A stretch of DNA of 64,000 nt from Orrella sp037026685. GTDB lineage: Bacteria; Pseudomonadota; Gammaproteobacteria; Burkholderiales; Burkholderiaceae_B. The notes under the pieces were generated by a model. That model saw only the letters and a list, made by a program, of their open reading frames with translations, made no database searches and was not told where the DNA came from. Shown here piece after piece: positions 26,567 through 33,716 of this stretch. How positions within the stretch are numbered: the first letter of the stretch is position 1; each line of letters starts with the position of its first letter. Where the stretch lies: positions 186,001 through 250,000 of the forward strand of contig NZ_JBANET010000005.1 in NCBI RefSeq assembly GCF_037026685.1, read 5' to 3'. A program made the position numbers and the translations under genes.

Positions 26567-26650
26567 CGCTGTATCCGCCGCTTTCCGTTCCCCGGGCCGG
26601 AAGGCTTTTCCAGTTTCCAGTTGTTGGCTCAACCTCGCAAGGAGGCCGTT

Positions 26651-27634
26651 ATGTCCAAACGCGAAGCTTTGAAGATCCTTTCCTGCCTGGCCCTGTCCGG
26701 CGCCGCGGCGACGCTGGCGGCGGCCAGCCCGGCCGCGGCGGCGCAATGGCCCGAACGGCCTGTCCGCCTGGTCGTCCCGTTCGCGCCGGGCGGCAGCAAC
26801 GACGTCATCGCCCGCAAGCTGGCCGACAGCATCAGCAAGAGCACGGGCCGCACTTTTGTCATCGAGAACAAGGCCGGCGCCGGCGGCGTGGTGGGTTCGG
26901 GCTATGTGGCCTCGTCCGCGCCCGACGGCTATACCTTCCTGTTCATCTCGGGTTCGCTGGCGACCTCGGCCGCGGTCCAGAAAACGCCCTATGACGCCCG
27001 GACCGCCTTCGACGCGGTGTCGCAGGTGGCCAGCGCCCCGTTCGTGGTCATCACCCGCGAGGGCTTTCCGGCCAAGGACATGCGCGGCCTGCTGGAGTAC
27101 GCCCGGAACAACCCAGGCATGATCAATTTCGGCAGCGCCGGCCTGGGCGACAGCTCGCAGATGGCCACCGAGCTGCTTGCCAACAAGGCAGGCGTGAAAA
27201 TGCAGACGGTGGGCTACAAGGGCATCTCGCCCGCGCAGATGGACCTGGTGGCCGGCCGCCTGGACATGATCATCACCACCATGGCCTCGATTCGCGGCAC
27301 CCCGACCGACAAGCTGCCCAAGCTGGCCTTTACCGGCGCGCAGCGCGAGCCCGACTTCCCCGACATCCCGACGGTAAAAGAGGCGACCGGCCTGGACTAC
27401 GACGTCAACGTCTGGTGGGGCGTGTTCGGTCCCAAGGGCGTGGATCCCGTCGCCCGCGACACGCTCAACGCCGAAATCCGCAAGGCCATTTCGACCGAGG
27501 AATTCGCCGCATTCCTGGAGGCCGTCGGCGCGCGCCCGCAGCCGTCTTCGCCCGAGGCGCTGCAAAAGCTGCTGGAGTCGGACCTGGACCAGTGGACGGA
27601 AACCGCCAAGGCCGCGGGCATCCGTGTCGAGTAA
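26651..27634 (+). CDS. Bug/TctC family periplasmic substrate-binding protein
   Basis: This 327-aa periplasmic receptor has a signal peptide (MSKREALKILSCLALSGAAA up to SPAAAA). Bug landmarks are RPVRLVVPFAPGGSNDVIAR and VIENKAGAGG. Later come the GDSSQMATELLANKAGV ligand loop and NVWWGVFGPKG. The start is fixed by an AAGGAGG box 6 nt before the ATG. No TctA/TctB membrane genes are adjacent, as is usual for orphan Bug proteins in Bordetella relatives. Context suggests it binds the substrate of the neighbouring CoA transferase and amidase. Confidence 0.92.
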   Translation: MSKREALKILSCLALSGAAATLAAASPAAAAQWPERPVRLVVPFAPGGSNDVIARKLADSISKSTGRTFVIENKAGAGGVVGSGYVASSAPDGYTFLFISGSLATSAAVQKTPYDARTAFDAVSQVASAPFVVITREGFPAKDMRGLLEYARNNPGMINFGSAGLGDSSQMATELLANKAGVKMQTVGYKGISPAQMDLVAGRLDMIITTMASIRGTPTDKLPKLAFTGAQREPDFPDIPTVKEATGLDYDVNVWWGVFGPKGVDPVARDTLNAEIRKAISTEEFAAFLEAVGARPQPSSPEALQKLLESDLDQWTETAKAAGIRVE

Positions 27635-27673
27635 TGTAGACGGCCGGGTCCGCCGGCCATTCCTGGAGCATCC

Positions 27674-29341
27674 ATGAACCAAGCCCCCGGCGCTGGCGCG
27701 CAAGACGAACAAGAGGCAGCCGGGCGGGTCGTCGCGCAGTACCTGGCCCTCAGTACCCAGCGCCTGCACGACGTGCCTTCCCGCACCGATCCGGCCATCC
27801 TGGCCGCCGAGCAGGAGCGGCTGAACTCGGCCGTGCGCGCCAGCGCCGGCGCGCTCAGCCCTTACGCGCAGCCGGCCGACTACCCGCGCGCGCTGCTCCA
27901 GCTGCGCGACCGGGACGGGCCGGCCGGCTCCGCCGTGCCGGCGCCATCGGCCAACGGGAAGGCCGGGGCGGGCGCGCACCTTACGCTGGCGCAGGCCGCC
28001 CGCAAGCTGGACAGCGGCGAGCTCAGCGCCGAGCAGCTGGCGGCCCAGGCCCTGGCCCGGGCCGCCCAGTGCCAGCCCACGCTCAACGCCTTCATCGAGA
28101 TCTGGGCGGACAAGGCCATGGCGCAGGCCCGGGCCGCCGATGCGCAGCGTGCGCGCGGCAAGGTGCGCGGCCCCTTGCATGGCATTCCGCTGGCCCACAA
28201 GGACTGCTTCGAGATCCTGGGCCACGCCGCGACCATCGGATCGAAGGCCCGCCCGCCCGTGCCGGCCACCGCCAATGCGCGGGCCATCGAATTGCTGGAC
28301 GAGGCGGGCGCGGTTACGTTGGGCGTGCTGAACCTGAACGAGATGGTGGCCGGCCCCACCGGGCAGAATCCCGTCTTTGGCGATTGCTGCAACGCCCTGG
28401 ATCCTGCCCGCATCGCGGGCGGCTCGTCCAGCGGGTCCGGCGCGGCCGTGGCCTCGGGAGCCGTCTTCGCGTCCCTGGGCAGCGATACCGGCGGCTCGAT
28501 ACGCCTGCCGGCATCGGTGCACGGCCTGTTCGGCCTCAAGCCCACCTATGGCCGCATCTCGCGCAGCGGCTGTTTTCCACGGGCGTTCTCGCTCGATTGC
28601 GCCGGCCCGCTGGCGCGCACCGCCGAAGACTGCGCGATCGTGCTGCAGGCGGTGGCCGGCCCCGATCCGCAGGATCCCTCGTCGCTGGATGCCGCCGTGC
28701 CGCCCTATCCCGCGCTGCTGGACGTGGCCGCCGAGAAAAGCCGCCTGGCGGTGCTGGCGCTGTCGGGCAAGGATGCCTGCAGCCCCGAGATCGCCGCCGT
28801 TTTTGCCGCCTTCGTCGAGCGCGCCGAGCGCCTGTTCGGCACCGCGCGCGAAGTGGGCTTTGCGCAGCTGTCGGCCTGCTACGCCATGGGCGACATCATC
28901 TCCAAGGTCGAGGCCGCCACGCTGCATGGTCAATGGATGCGCGCCAATCCGCAGGCCTATTCCCAGGCGGTGTATTCGCGCACGGAGCCCGGGCTGCATG
29001 TGCCCGCGGTGCGCTACCTGGAAGCGACGATGGCCCGCGCCCGCATCCTGCGCGAGTTCCTGGCCGGGCCGATGTCGGACGCCGACATCCTGCTGTGCCC
29101 GACCCTGCCGGTTCCGGTGCCGCTGCGCGCCGATGCCGACATGGAGAAAAAGGGCAGCGTCTTTGGCGTGGTCACGGAAATCACCCGCTTGACGCGGCCC
29201 TTCAGCTACCTGGGGCTGCCGGTGCTGACCATGCCCATCGGCGTGGACGGCAACGGCATGCCGGTAGGCGCCCAGCTGATCGGCAGGCCGCTGGCCGAGG
29301 CGCGGCTGCTGTCGTTCGCCCACCAGATGTCGCAAGCCTGA
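27674..29341 (+). CDS. Amidase-signature family amidohydrolase
   Basis: This 555-aa amidase-signature hydrolase cleaves a C-N amide bond with a Ser-cisSer-Lys triad. The Lys is in LAHKDCFEIL (about 175). AGGSSSGSGAAVASG gives the family Gly/Ser signature, and SDTGGSIRLPAS (about 272) the nucleophile loop. A roughly 100-residue N-terminal extension before AQAARKLDSGELSAEQLAAQ is longer than in a plain amidase and unrecognised. It sits 39 nt after the Bug gene and 51 nt before the isochorismatase-type gene. Confidence 0.9.
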   Translation: MNQAPGAGAQDEQEAAGRVVAQYLALSTQRLHDVPSRTDPAILAAEQERLNSAVRASAGALSPYAQPADYPRALLQLRDRDGPAGSAVPAPSANGKAGAGAHLTLAQAARKLDSGELSAEQLAAQALARAAQCQPTLNAFIEIWADKAMAQARAADAQRARGKVRGPLHGIPLAHKDCFEILGHAATIGSKARPPVPATANARAIELLDEAGAVTLGVLNLNEMVAGPTGQNPVFGDCCNALDPARIAGGSSSGSGAAVASGAVFASLGSDTGGSIRLPASVHGLFGLKPTYGRISRSGCFPRAFSLDCAGPLARTAEDCAIVLQAVAGPDPQDPSSLDAAVPPYPALLDVAAEKSRLAVLALSGKDACSPEIAAVFAAFVERAERLFGTAREVGFAQLSACYAMGDIISKVEAATLHGQWMRANPQAYSQAVYSRTEPGLHVPAVRYLEATMARARILREFLAGPMSDADILLCPTLPVPVPLRADADMEKKGSVFGVVTEITRLTRPFSYLGLPVLTMPIGVDGNGMPVGAQLIGRPLAEARLLSFAHQMSQA

Positions 29342-29392
29342 GCGGCCTTGCGGCAATGACCGACCTCATGCAATGAACAGGCGGACTCGAAC

Positions 29393-30091
29393 ATGAAACC
29401 TTGGGAACAATACCTGGACGAGGCCGACCGCGCCGTGCTGCGGCGCGGGCGCTTTGCCCGCCGCATGGGCTACGGCGGCCGGCCCGCGGTGGTGGTCATC
29501 GATGCGCAGCGCTACATGGTCGGCGAAGAGGGCGATGACGCAAGCTGGCCTTCGAGCTGCGGCGCCGCGGGCCGCGCGGCCCTGGCCCAGATCCAGCGCG
29601 TGGTGGCGCAGGCGCAGCAAAGCGGGATTCCGTGCTTTTTCACGCTATTCGAGCTGGACCCTGGCGGCAGCGACATCGGCGTATACGGCCGCAAGCGCGA
29701 CCTGCTGGACAGCCCGCACTGGTGCCTGGCGGGTACGCCGGGCGCGCAGCTGGCCCCGCAGCTCGTGCCGGGCGAGCGGGATATCGTGTTCGTCAAGAAA
29801 AAGCCCAGCGGCTTTCATGGCACGCCCTTGCTGGGCTATCTGGTCGAGCGCCGCATCGACACCGTGATCGTGGTGGGCGGGGCCACCAGCAATTGCATAC
29901 GCGCCACCGTGTTCGATTCCTCGTCCTACAACTTCCGCACCATCGTCCCGCAGGAAGCGGTCTTCGACCGCATCGCGATCTCGCACGCCATCAGCCTGTT
30001 CGACATGGACAGGCAGTTCGCCGACGTCGTGCCGGTCGAGGCGTTGCTGGACTACATGGGGAAAGTCGCCGTCGACCCTGGCTGCACATGA
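29393..30091 (+). CDS. Isochorismatase-family cysteine hydrolase
   Basis: This 232-aa cytoplasmic hydrolase has the expected triad of the family: Asp in VVVIDAQRYM (about residue 38), Lys in VFVKKKPSGFHGT (about 137) and Cys in VGGATSNCIRATVF (about 165). Relatives include N-carbamoylsarcosine amidase and maleamate amidase, which fits the amidase next door. The stop is followed within 4 nt by a ParE-like remnant, so the foreign islet begins right at its end; the last few residues (DPGCT) could be altered by that junction. Confidence 0.87.
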   Translation: MKPWEQYLDEADRAVLRRGRFARRMGYGGRPAVVVIDAQRYMVGEEGDDASWPSSCGAAGRAALAQIQRVVAQAQQSGIPCFFTLFELDPGGSDIGVYGRKRDLLDSPHWCLAGTPGAQLAPQLVPGERDIVFVKKKPSGFHGTPLLGYLVERRIDTVIVVGGATSNCIRATVFDSSSYNFRTIVPQEAVFDRIAISHAISLFDMDRQFADVVPVEALLDYMGKVAVDPGCT

Positions 30092-30094
30092 CGC

Positions 30095-30133
30095 CATGGC
30101 GCACAGCAATGGCCGGATGATCTTGCCGACTGA
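30095..30133 (+). pseudogene. ParE/RelE-type toxin C-terminal remnant
   Basis: Twelve codons and a stop read HGAQQWPDDLAD, almost identical to the last residues (HGAQQWPDDFGD) of the intact toxin gene ending at 31478. The match starts 3 nt after the isochorismatase stop and nothing toxin-like lies upstream. This is therefore the tail of a second toxin gene of the same family left behind at the left edge of the islet. Confidence 0.7.
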
Positions 30134-30189
30134 GCCGGATCTGCGGGTGGATGGTCGGGGAGATTACCCTTCCATCTTCATGTTCATCG

Positions 30190-30678
30190 TCAACTTCCTC
30201 GATTATGACGTGAGCAGGATTTCACTGGGTCAATACACATGGCGGGACGACCGGCCCAAGACAGGCGGCTCGGAGGTGTGAGCTTGAATGTGATGGTCAG
30301 ACTGTCGAGCTGGATGGTGCGCCGGCGTGCGTCGGTATGGATGGTGACATGTGCGGGCACCGCGTCCGTCAGGCCCAGGTCGTTGGCAGCGGTCATGCCA
30401 TCGACCAGTAGGCGCAGTTGGTCGCGGCGTGCGATCGTATCCACCAGGGCGCGGTAGTCCGGGGCCGCTGTCTTCTCGGTCAGGCTGTTCACCCTGGGCC
30501 GGTCGTACAGGCCGCGGTCGATGCGGCGAAGCTGGCCAGCCGCGACCAAGCGTTGGAGCGCCTTGTCCACGGCATCACGACCACCAAGGTGAGAAAAATC
30601 GGCCGGCACCGACACTCGACCGGGAGCGGCCGCGTCGATGTGGGCCTGAGTTGGGCTTTGATATCGTTCATAGGGCAC
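30190..30678 (-). pseudogene. AbiEi/DUF6088-type antitoxin gene, 3'-truncated
   Basis: The N-terminal part (about 147 residues from a GTG at 30678) resembles type IV toxin-antitoxin AbiEi/DUF6088 repressors. A winged-helix region is visible in DFSHLGGRDAVDKALQRLV then LRRIDRGLYDRP, followed by a domain ending TITFKLTPPSRLSWAGRPAM. After that the frame enters unrelated sequence (CIDPVKSCSRHNRGS) and stops, where family members normally continue. No AbiEii-type nucleotidyltransferase toxin follows. It is probably non-functional as a toxin partner, although the DNA-binding half could still act. Confidence 0.65.
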
Positions 30679-30682
30679 TCCT

Positions 30683-30710
30683 GTCCGATATTTGTATATG
30701 TTTTTCGGAC
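30683..30710 (-). promoter_or_regulatory. Inverted repeat upstream of the AbiEi-like gene
   Basis: GTCCGA (30683-30688) and TCGGAC (30705-30710) flank a 16-nt AT-rich core just before the GTG start of the AbiEi-like gene. AbiEi repressors bind inverted repeats in their own promoters, and the core contains possible -10 material (TATACAAATA on the minus strand). It is a likely autoregulatory operator. Confidence 0.45.
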
Positions 30711-30828
30711 GGAGGAGCTAGGGCGTACGAGGGCCAGAGCAACGCTTGCACAGCAAGATGGACAAGTAGGGAAAGTGATGAACAGGGCTGTGCAGACTGG
30801 ATGAGCTTATGCAGATCCGCTTGAGGGT

Positions 30829-30846
30829 GTAATTCAATTGAATTAC
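30829..30846. promoter_or_regulatory. Perfect 18-nt palindrome, likely toxin-antitoxin operator
   Basis: GTAATTCAATTGAATTAC is a perfect palindrome 40 nt before the antitoxin ATG, in an AT-rich setting. RelB/DinJ antitoxins bind such palindromes to repress their own operon, so this is the probable operator overlapping the promoter. Confidence 0.65.
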
Positions 30847-30885
30847 AATCATGATGTCTCAAGCCTATCTCGCAGGAGGCTCGCC

Positions 30886-31191
30886 ATGTCCGCCAGTGCA
30901 TTGGTTCAAACCCGCATCGACCCCGTTCTGAAAGAGCGGGCCACGGAAGTGCTCAACAACATGGGCCTCACAGTGTCGGATGCTGTGCGTATTCTATTGA
31001 CCCGTGTGGCCAATGAAGGGGCGCTGCCGTTCAACTTTGCCGTTGATCCGGCGGTGCACGACGCTTGGTTCCGCGCCAAGGTTCAAGAGGCCTTGAGCGA
31101 CCCGCGTCCTGCCGTGTCCAACGAAGAGGTCTCTGCCCATTTCGCCAAACGCCGCGCCGCCGCCATGCGCAAAGCCGAGGGCAAGGCGTGA
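30886..31191 (+). CDS. RelB/DinJ-family antitoxin
   Basis: This 101-aa antitoxin has an N-terminal ribbon-helix-helix region: QTRIDPVLKERATEVLNNMG then LTVSDAVRILLTRVANEGAL. Next comes the PFNF motif typical of DinJ/RelB, and an acidic-basic C-terminal tail that would wrap the toxin. The ATG at 30886 follows CAGGAGG; an upstream TTG is unlikely. Its stop overlaps the toxin start as GTGA. The palindrome at 30829-30846 should mediate autoregulation. Confidence 0.9.
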   Translation: MSASALVQTRIDPVLKERATEVLNNMGLTVSDAVRILLTRVANEGALPFNFAVDPAVHDAWFRAKVQEALSDPRPAVSNEEVSAHFAKRRAAAMRKAEGKA

Positions 31192-31478
31192 AGGTCGAGT
31201 GGTCGGCGTTTGCGATGGAAGACCGGGACAGGATTTTCGATTACATCGAATCGGAAAGCCCCAAAGCAGCGGTATTGGTTGACAGCCGTATCGAAGAACA
31301 GGTCAATCGGCTTGCACAGTACCCGGAGTTCGGCCGGCCTGGCCGAGTTGAGGACACCCGCGAACTGGTCATCGGTCAGACGCCCTATATCGCGCCTTAT
31401 CGCATCTATGGGGATGTCGTGCGCATCCTGCGCGTGCTGCATGGGGCGCAACAATGGCCGGATGATTTTGGTGATTGA
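31188..31478 (+). CDS. RelE/ParE-family toxin
   Basis: This 96-aa toxin starts at a GTG overlapping the antitoxin stop. The fold signature is clear: MEDRDRIFDYIESESPKAA, NRLAQYPEFGRPGRV and ELVIGQTPYIAPYRI, then VRILRVLHGAQQWP at the C-terminus. This pattern is that of the ParE/RelE superfamily (YafQ/ParE-like). Target (ribosome-bound mRNA or gyrase) cannot be told from sequence alone. Toxin and antitoxin look intact. Confidence 0.9.
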   Translation: MKVEWSAFAMEDRDRIFDYIESESPKAAVLVDSRIEEQVNRLAQYPEFGRPGRVEDTRELVIGQTPYIAPYRIYGDVVRILRVLHGAQQWPDDFGD

Positions 31479-31763
31479 ATAGCACCCCAAAGTTGAGCCC
31501 CACGCATCGCATCATTGGCGGGATGGTACACCTGGGCCGGGCCTGCCCCACGAGCGCAAAGGCCGCGTGCGCTTTCATGTCATGGCCGCCAAGGTGTTCC
31601 GGGGAGAGTAGCTGCGCGACCCGAACCACCATCGGCGGTAGCCCTTGCCCGAGGGGGAAATCACGCGCTGAAAAAGGTGAGGTCCCGTCGAAACAAGTCA
31701 ATGGCATGAGGGCTTCATGCAACTCTGCGCCGACAAGGCTCATCCTACGCCGGCTCCAGCTAC
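31479..31763. other. Unassigned islet sequence downstream of the toxin
   Basis: This spacer has lower GC than the core genome. A minus-strand frame (31369-31743, beginning MSLVGAELHEALMPL) is open but overlaps the toxin gene and matches no family I know. Probably decayed mobile DNA. Confidence 0.3.
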
Positions 31764-31943
31764 TCAACCTGCTAGCCATGTGCCTAGAGGTGTTGCCGTG
31801 TTGCGTTTTTTATCAAGAACCATCCAAAGAGGCTTTTCGTGACCCTGCAGATCTCCCCAGACAATGCGTCTGTATAGACCCAAGTACTCCCATGACGCCC
31901 ACGTATCATCATGGGCCTCCACGGTCTTCACGGTCAGTTTCAT
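31764..31943 (-). CDS. Unrecognised 59-residue protein
   Basis: A small gene starting at ATG 31943: MKLTVKTVEAHDDTWASWEY begins the product, which continues through LYRRIVWGDLQGHEKPLW and ends GTWLAG. It is Trp-rich (5 of 59) and soluble, with no signal peptide. A GGGGGT stretch 7 nt upstream could act as a weak ribosome-binding site. Codon use is less GC-biased than the core genome, in keeping with the surrounding islet. No family is recognised; it could be an intact orphan or the end of a longer decayed gene. Confidence 0.45.
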   Translation of the reverse strand: MKLTVKTVEAHDDTWASWEYLGLYRRIVWGDLQGHEKPLWMVLDKKRNTATPLGTWLAG

Positions 31944-31989
31944 AGCGCACCCCCAAGAGTTCCTCGGAATTCGGGGGATAGGCTAGGGT

Positions 31990-32040
31990 ACTGTCCCAGG
32001 ATAAAAAAGCCTGGGATTCGGCGGAATCCGATGAGACAGT
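31990..32040. repeat. Nested inverted repeats
   Basis: ACTGTC (31990-31995) and GACAGT (32035-32040) enclose a hairpin TCCCAGG / CCTGGGA (31994-32000 and 32010-32016, loop ATAAAAAAG). A second hairpin, GGATTC-GGCG-GAATCC, lies at about 32014-32029. The structure sits between the 59-codon gene and tRNA-Phe. It may be a terminator-like or recombination element. Confidence 0.45.
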
Positions 32041-32117
32041 ATGGGAGAGGAATTTGACGCAAGCCCTTGATTTCGCGGTGGAAATGGGACTTGGTGAGAT
32101 CGTGCGGGACAGGCGAA

Positions 32118-32193
32118 TGGTGGCCTGGGGCGGAATCGAACCACCGACACGCGGATTTTCAATCCGCTGCTCTACCAACTGAGCTACCAGGCC
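32118..32193 (-). tRNA. tRNA-Phe (GAA)
   Basis: A 76-nt cloverleaf with the anticodon loop TTGAAAA (anticodon GAA). The acceptor stem GGCCTGG pairs with CCAGGCC, the D-loop reads AGCTCAGTTGGTAGAGC, the T-arm has GGTTCGATTCC, and the 3' CCA is encoded at 32118-32120. Its 3' end faces the toxin-antitoxin islet; tRNA 3' ends are common integration sites. Confidence 0.97.
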
Positions 32194-32206
32194 ACGAAAG
32201 AGCGAG

Positions 32207-32235
32207 ACTATACACTAAAAACTTCGCCCTTGCAT
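32207..32235 (-). promoter_or_regulatory. Candidate tRNA-Phe promoter
   Basis: On the minus strand TATAGT (32207-32212) is a good -10 about 14 nt before the tRNA 5' end. A weak -35 (ATGCAA) lies 17 nt upstream at 32230-32235. Confidence 0.5.
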
Positions 32236-32266
32236 AGCGTTGGCGCCACACTTGGGGCCCGATCCG

Positions 32267-32295
32267 GGGCAAAGGCCGCGCCAAGGGTCTATAAT
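32267..32295 (+). promoter_or_regulatory. Candidate hemA promoter
   Basis: A consensus -10 TATAAT lies at 32290-32295, 77 nt before the hemA ATG. The -35 position (GGGCAA at 32267-32272) is poor, so an activator or an extended element may be needed. Confidence 0.5.
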
Positions 32296-32372
32296 CCTCT
32301 GTTGTCTCCTGTTACCGCGTGATGACAGTGCGCAGTTGCGCCGCTGCCTCGCGCCCTGGCCGTCTTGCCCAG

Positions 32373-33647
32373 ATGTCCGTCGACGTCCTTACCTTCGGCT
32401 TGAACCACGTCTCCGCGCCGGTGTCCGTGCGCGAGCGCGTGTCCATGCCCGTCGAGCTGCTCAAGCCGGCGCTGGCCGGGCTGCGCTCGGCCTTTGGCGG
32501 CGCGGTGCGCGAAGCGGCCATCCTGTCCACCTGTAATCGCACCGAGGTCTACTGTGCGGCCGACCGCGCGGTGGCCGACCAGTTGCCTGCGTGGCTGGCC
32601 GATTTCCATAGCGTGGCGGCCGGCGAGCTGCAGCCCCACCTGTATCGCCACGATCGCGACGACGCGGTGCGCCACGCCTTCCGCGTGGCCAGCGGGCTCG
32701 ATTCCATGGTGCTGGGCGAGCCGCAGATCCTGGGGCAGATGAAGGACGCCGTGCGCACGGCCGGCGAGGCCGGCTCGCTGGGCACCTTGCTGCACCAGCT
32801 GTTCCAGCGCACCTTCTCGGTGGCCAAGGAGGTGCGTTCGCAGACCGCCATCGGCGCGCACTCGGTGTCCATGGCCGCCGCGGCCGTGCGCCTGGCCGAG
32901 CGGGTGTTCGGCGACCTGGGCCAGGCGCGCACGCTGTTCATCGGCGCGGGCGAGATGATCGAGCTCTGTGCCACGCACTTCGCCGCGCGCCAGCCCCAGG
33001 CCATGGTGGTGGCCAACCGCACGCTCGAGCGCGCCGAACACCTGGCCGGCCGGTTCGCCGCCGGCACCATGCGCCTGTCGGACCTGCCCGAGCGCCTGGC
33101 CGAATTCGACGTGGTGGTGTCCTGTACAGCCAGTTCCCTGCCCATATTGGGCCTGGGCCTGGTCGAGCGCGCCACGCGGGTGCGCCGCCACCGGCCCATG
33201 GTCATGGTCGATCTGGCCGTGCCGCGCGACATCGAGCCCGAGGTCGCGCGCCTGGGCGACGTCTACCTTTACTCCGTGGACGACCTGGGCAAGCTGGTGC
33301 AAAGCGGCTCGGACGCCCGCCGCGCGGCGGTGGTGCAGGCCGAGGCCATCATCGAGGCGCGCGTGCGCCATTTCATGCACTGGATGCAGTCGCGCGCCGT
33401 GGTGCCGGTCATCCAGAACCTGCACCAGGCCGCCGCCGACATCCAGGTCGCCGAACTCGAACGGGCCCGGCGGCTGCTGGCCCGCGGCGAGTCGCCCGAG
33501 GCCGTGCTCGAGCAGCTGGCGCACGGCCTGACCCAGAAATACCTGCACGGCCCCATGGCGGCCCTGAACCAGAGCCAGGACGCCGACCGCCAGCAGCTGA
33601 TCGAGCTGCTGCCCAGGTTGTTCCCCGCCAAAGACGCCCGCCGTTAG
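32373..33647 (+). CDS. hemA: Glutamyl-tRNA reductase
   Basis: HemA reduces glutamyl-tRNA to glutamate-1-semialdehyde, the committed step of C5-pathway haem synthesis. At 424 aa it matches the family. Visible are LTFGLNHVSAPVSVRERVSM at the N-terminus, the catalytic Cys in LSTCNRTEVY (about 52), SGLDSMVLGEPQILGQMKDA, the NADPH-domain FIGAGEMIELC and MVDLAVPRDIEPEV. The ATG at 32373 was preferred to an upstream ATG because the N-terminus then matches other HemA proteins. It heads a run with prfA, prmC, grxD, ubiX and ttcA. Confidence 0.97.
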   Translation: MSVDVLTFGLNHVSAPVSVRERVSMPVELLKPALAGLRSAFGGAVREAAILSTCNRTEVYCAADRAVADQLPAWLADFHSVAAGELQPHLYRHDRDDAVRHAFRVASGLDSMVLGEPQILGQMKDAVRTAGEAGSLGTLLHQLFQRTFSVAKEVRSQTAIGAHSVSMAAAAVRLAERVFGDLGQARTLFIGAGEMIELCATHFAARQPQAMVVANRTLERAEHLAGRFAAGTMRLSDLPERLAEFDVVVSCTASSLPILGLGLVERATRVRRHRPMVMVDLAVPRDIEPEVARLGDVYLYSVDDLGKLVQSGSDARRAAVVQAEAIIEARVRHFMHWMQSRAVVPVIQNLHQAAADIQVAELERARRLLARGESPEAVLEQLAHGLTQKYLHGPMAALNQSQDADRQQLIELLPRLFPAKDARR

Positions 33648-33716
33648 CGGCGCTTTCCTGTCCTTGCCGCCACGCGGTCTCGCCGCCGCCTTTCTTTTCC
33701 TTTTGCCTCGTCCCTT

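Noticed and set aside
25406..29356. A very long open frame on the minus strand across the CoA transferase, Bug and amidase genes
   Set aside because: It is an antisense shadow typical of high-GC coding DNA; the plus strand carries clear family motifs and ribosome-binding sites.
31369..31743. Minus-strand frame of about 124 codons next to the 59-codon gene
   Set aside because: It overlaps the intact toxin gene by over 100 nt on the opposite strand and shows no recognisable domain.
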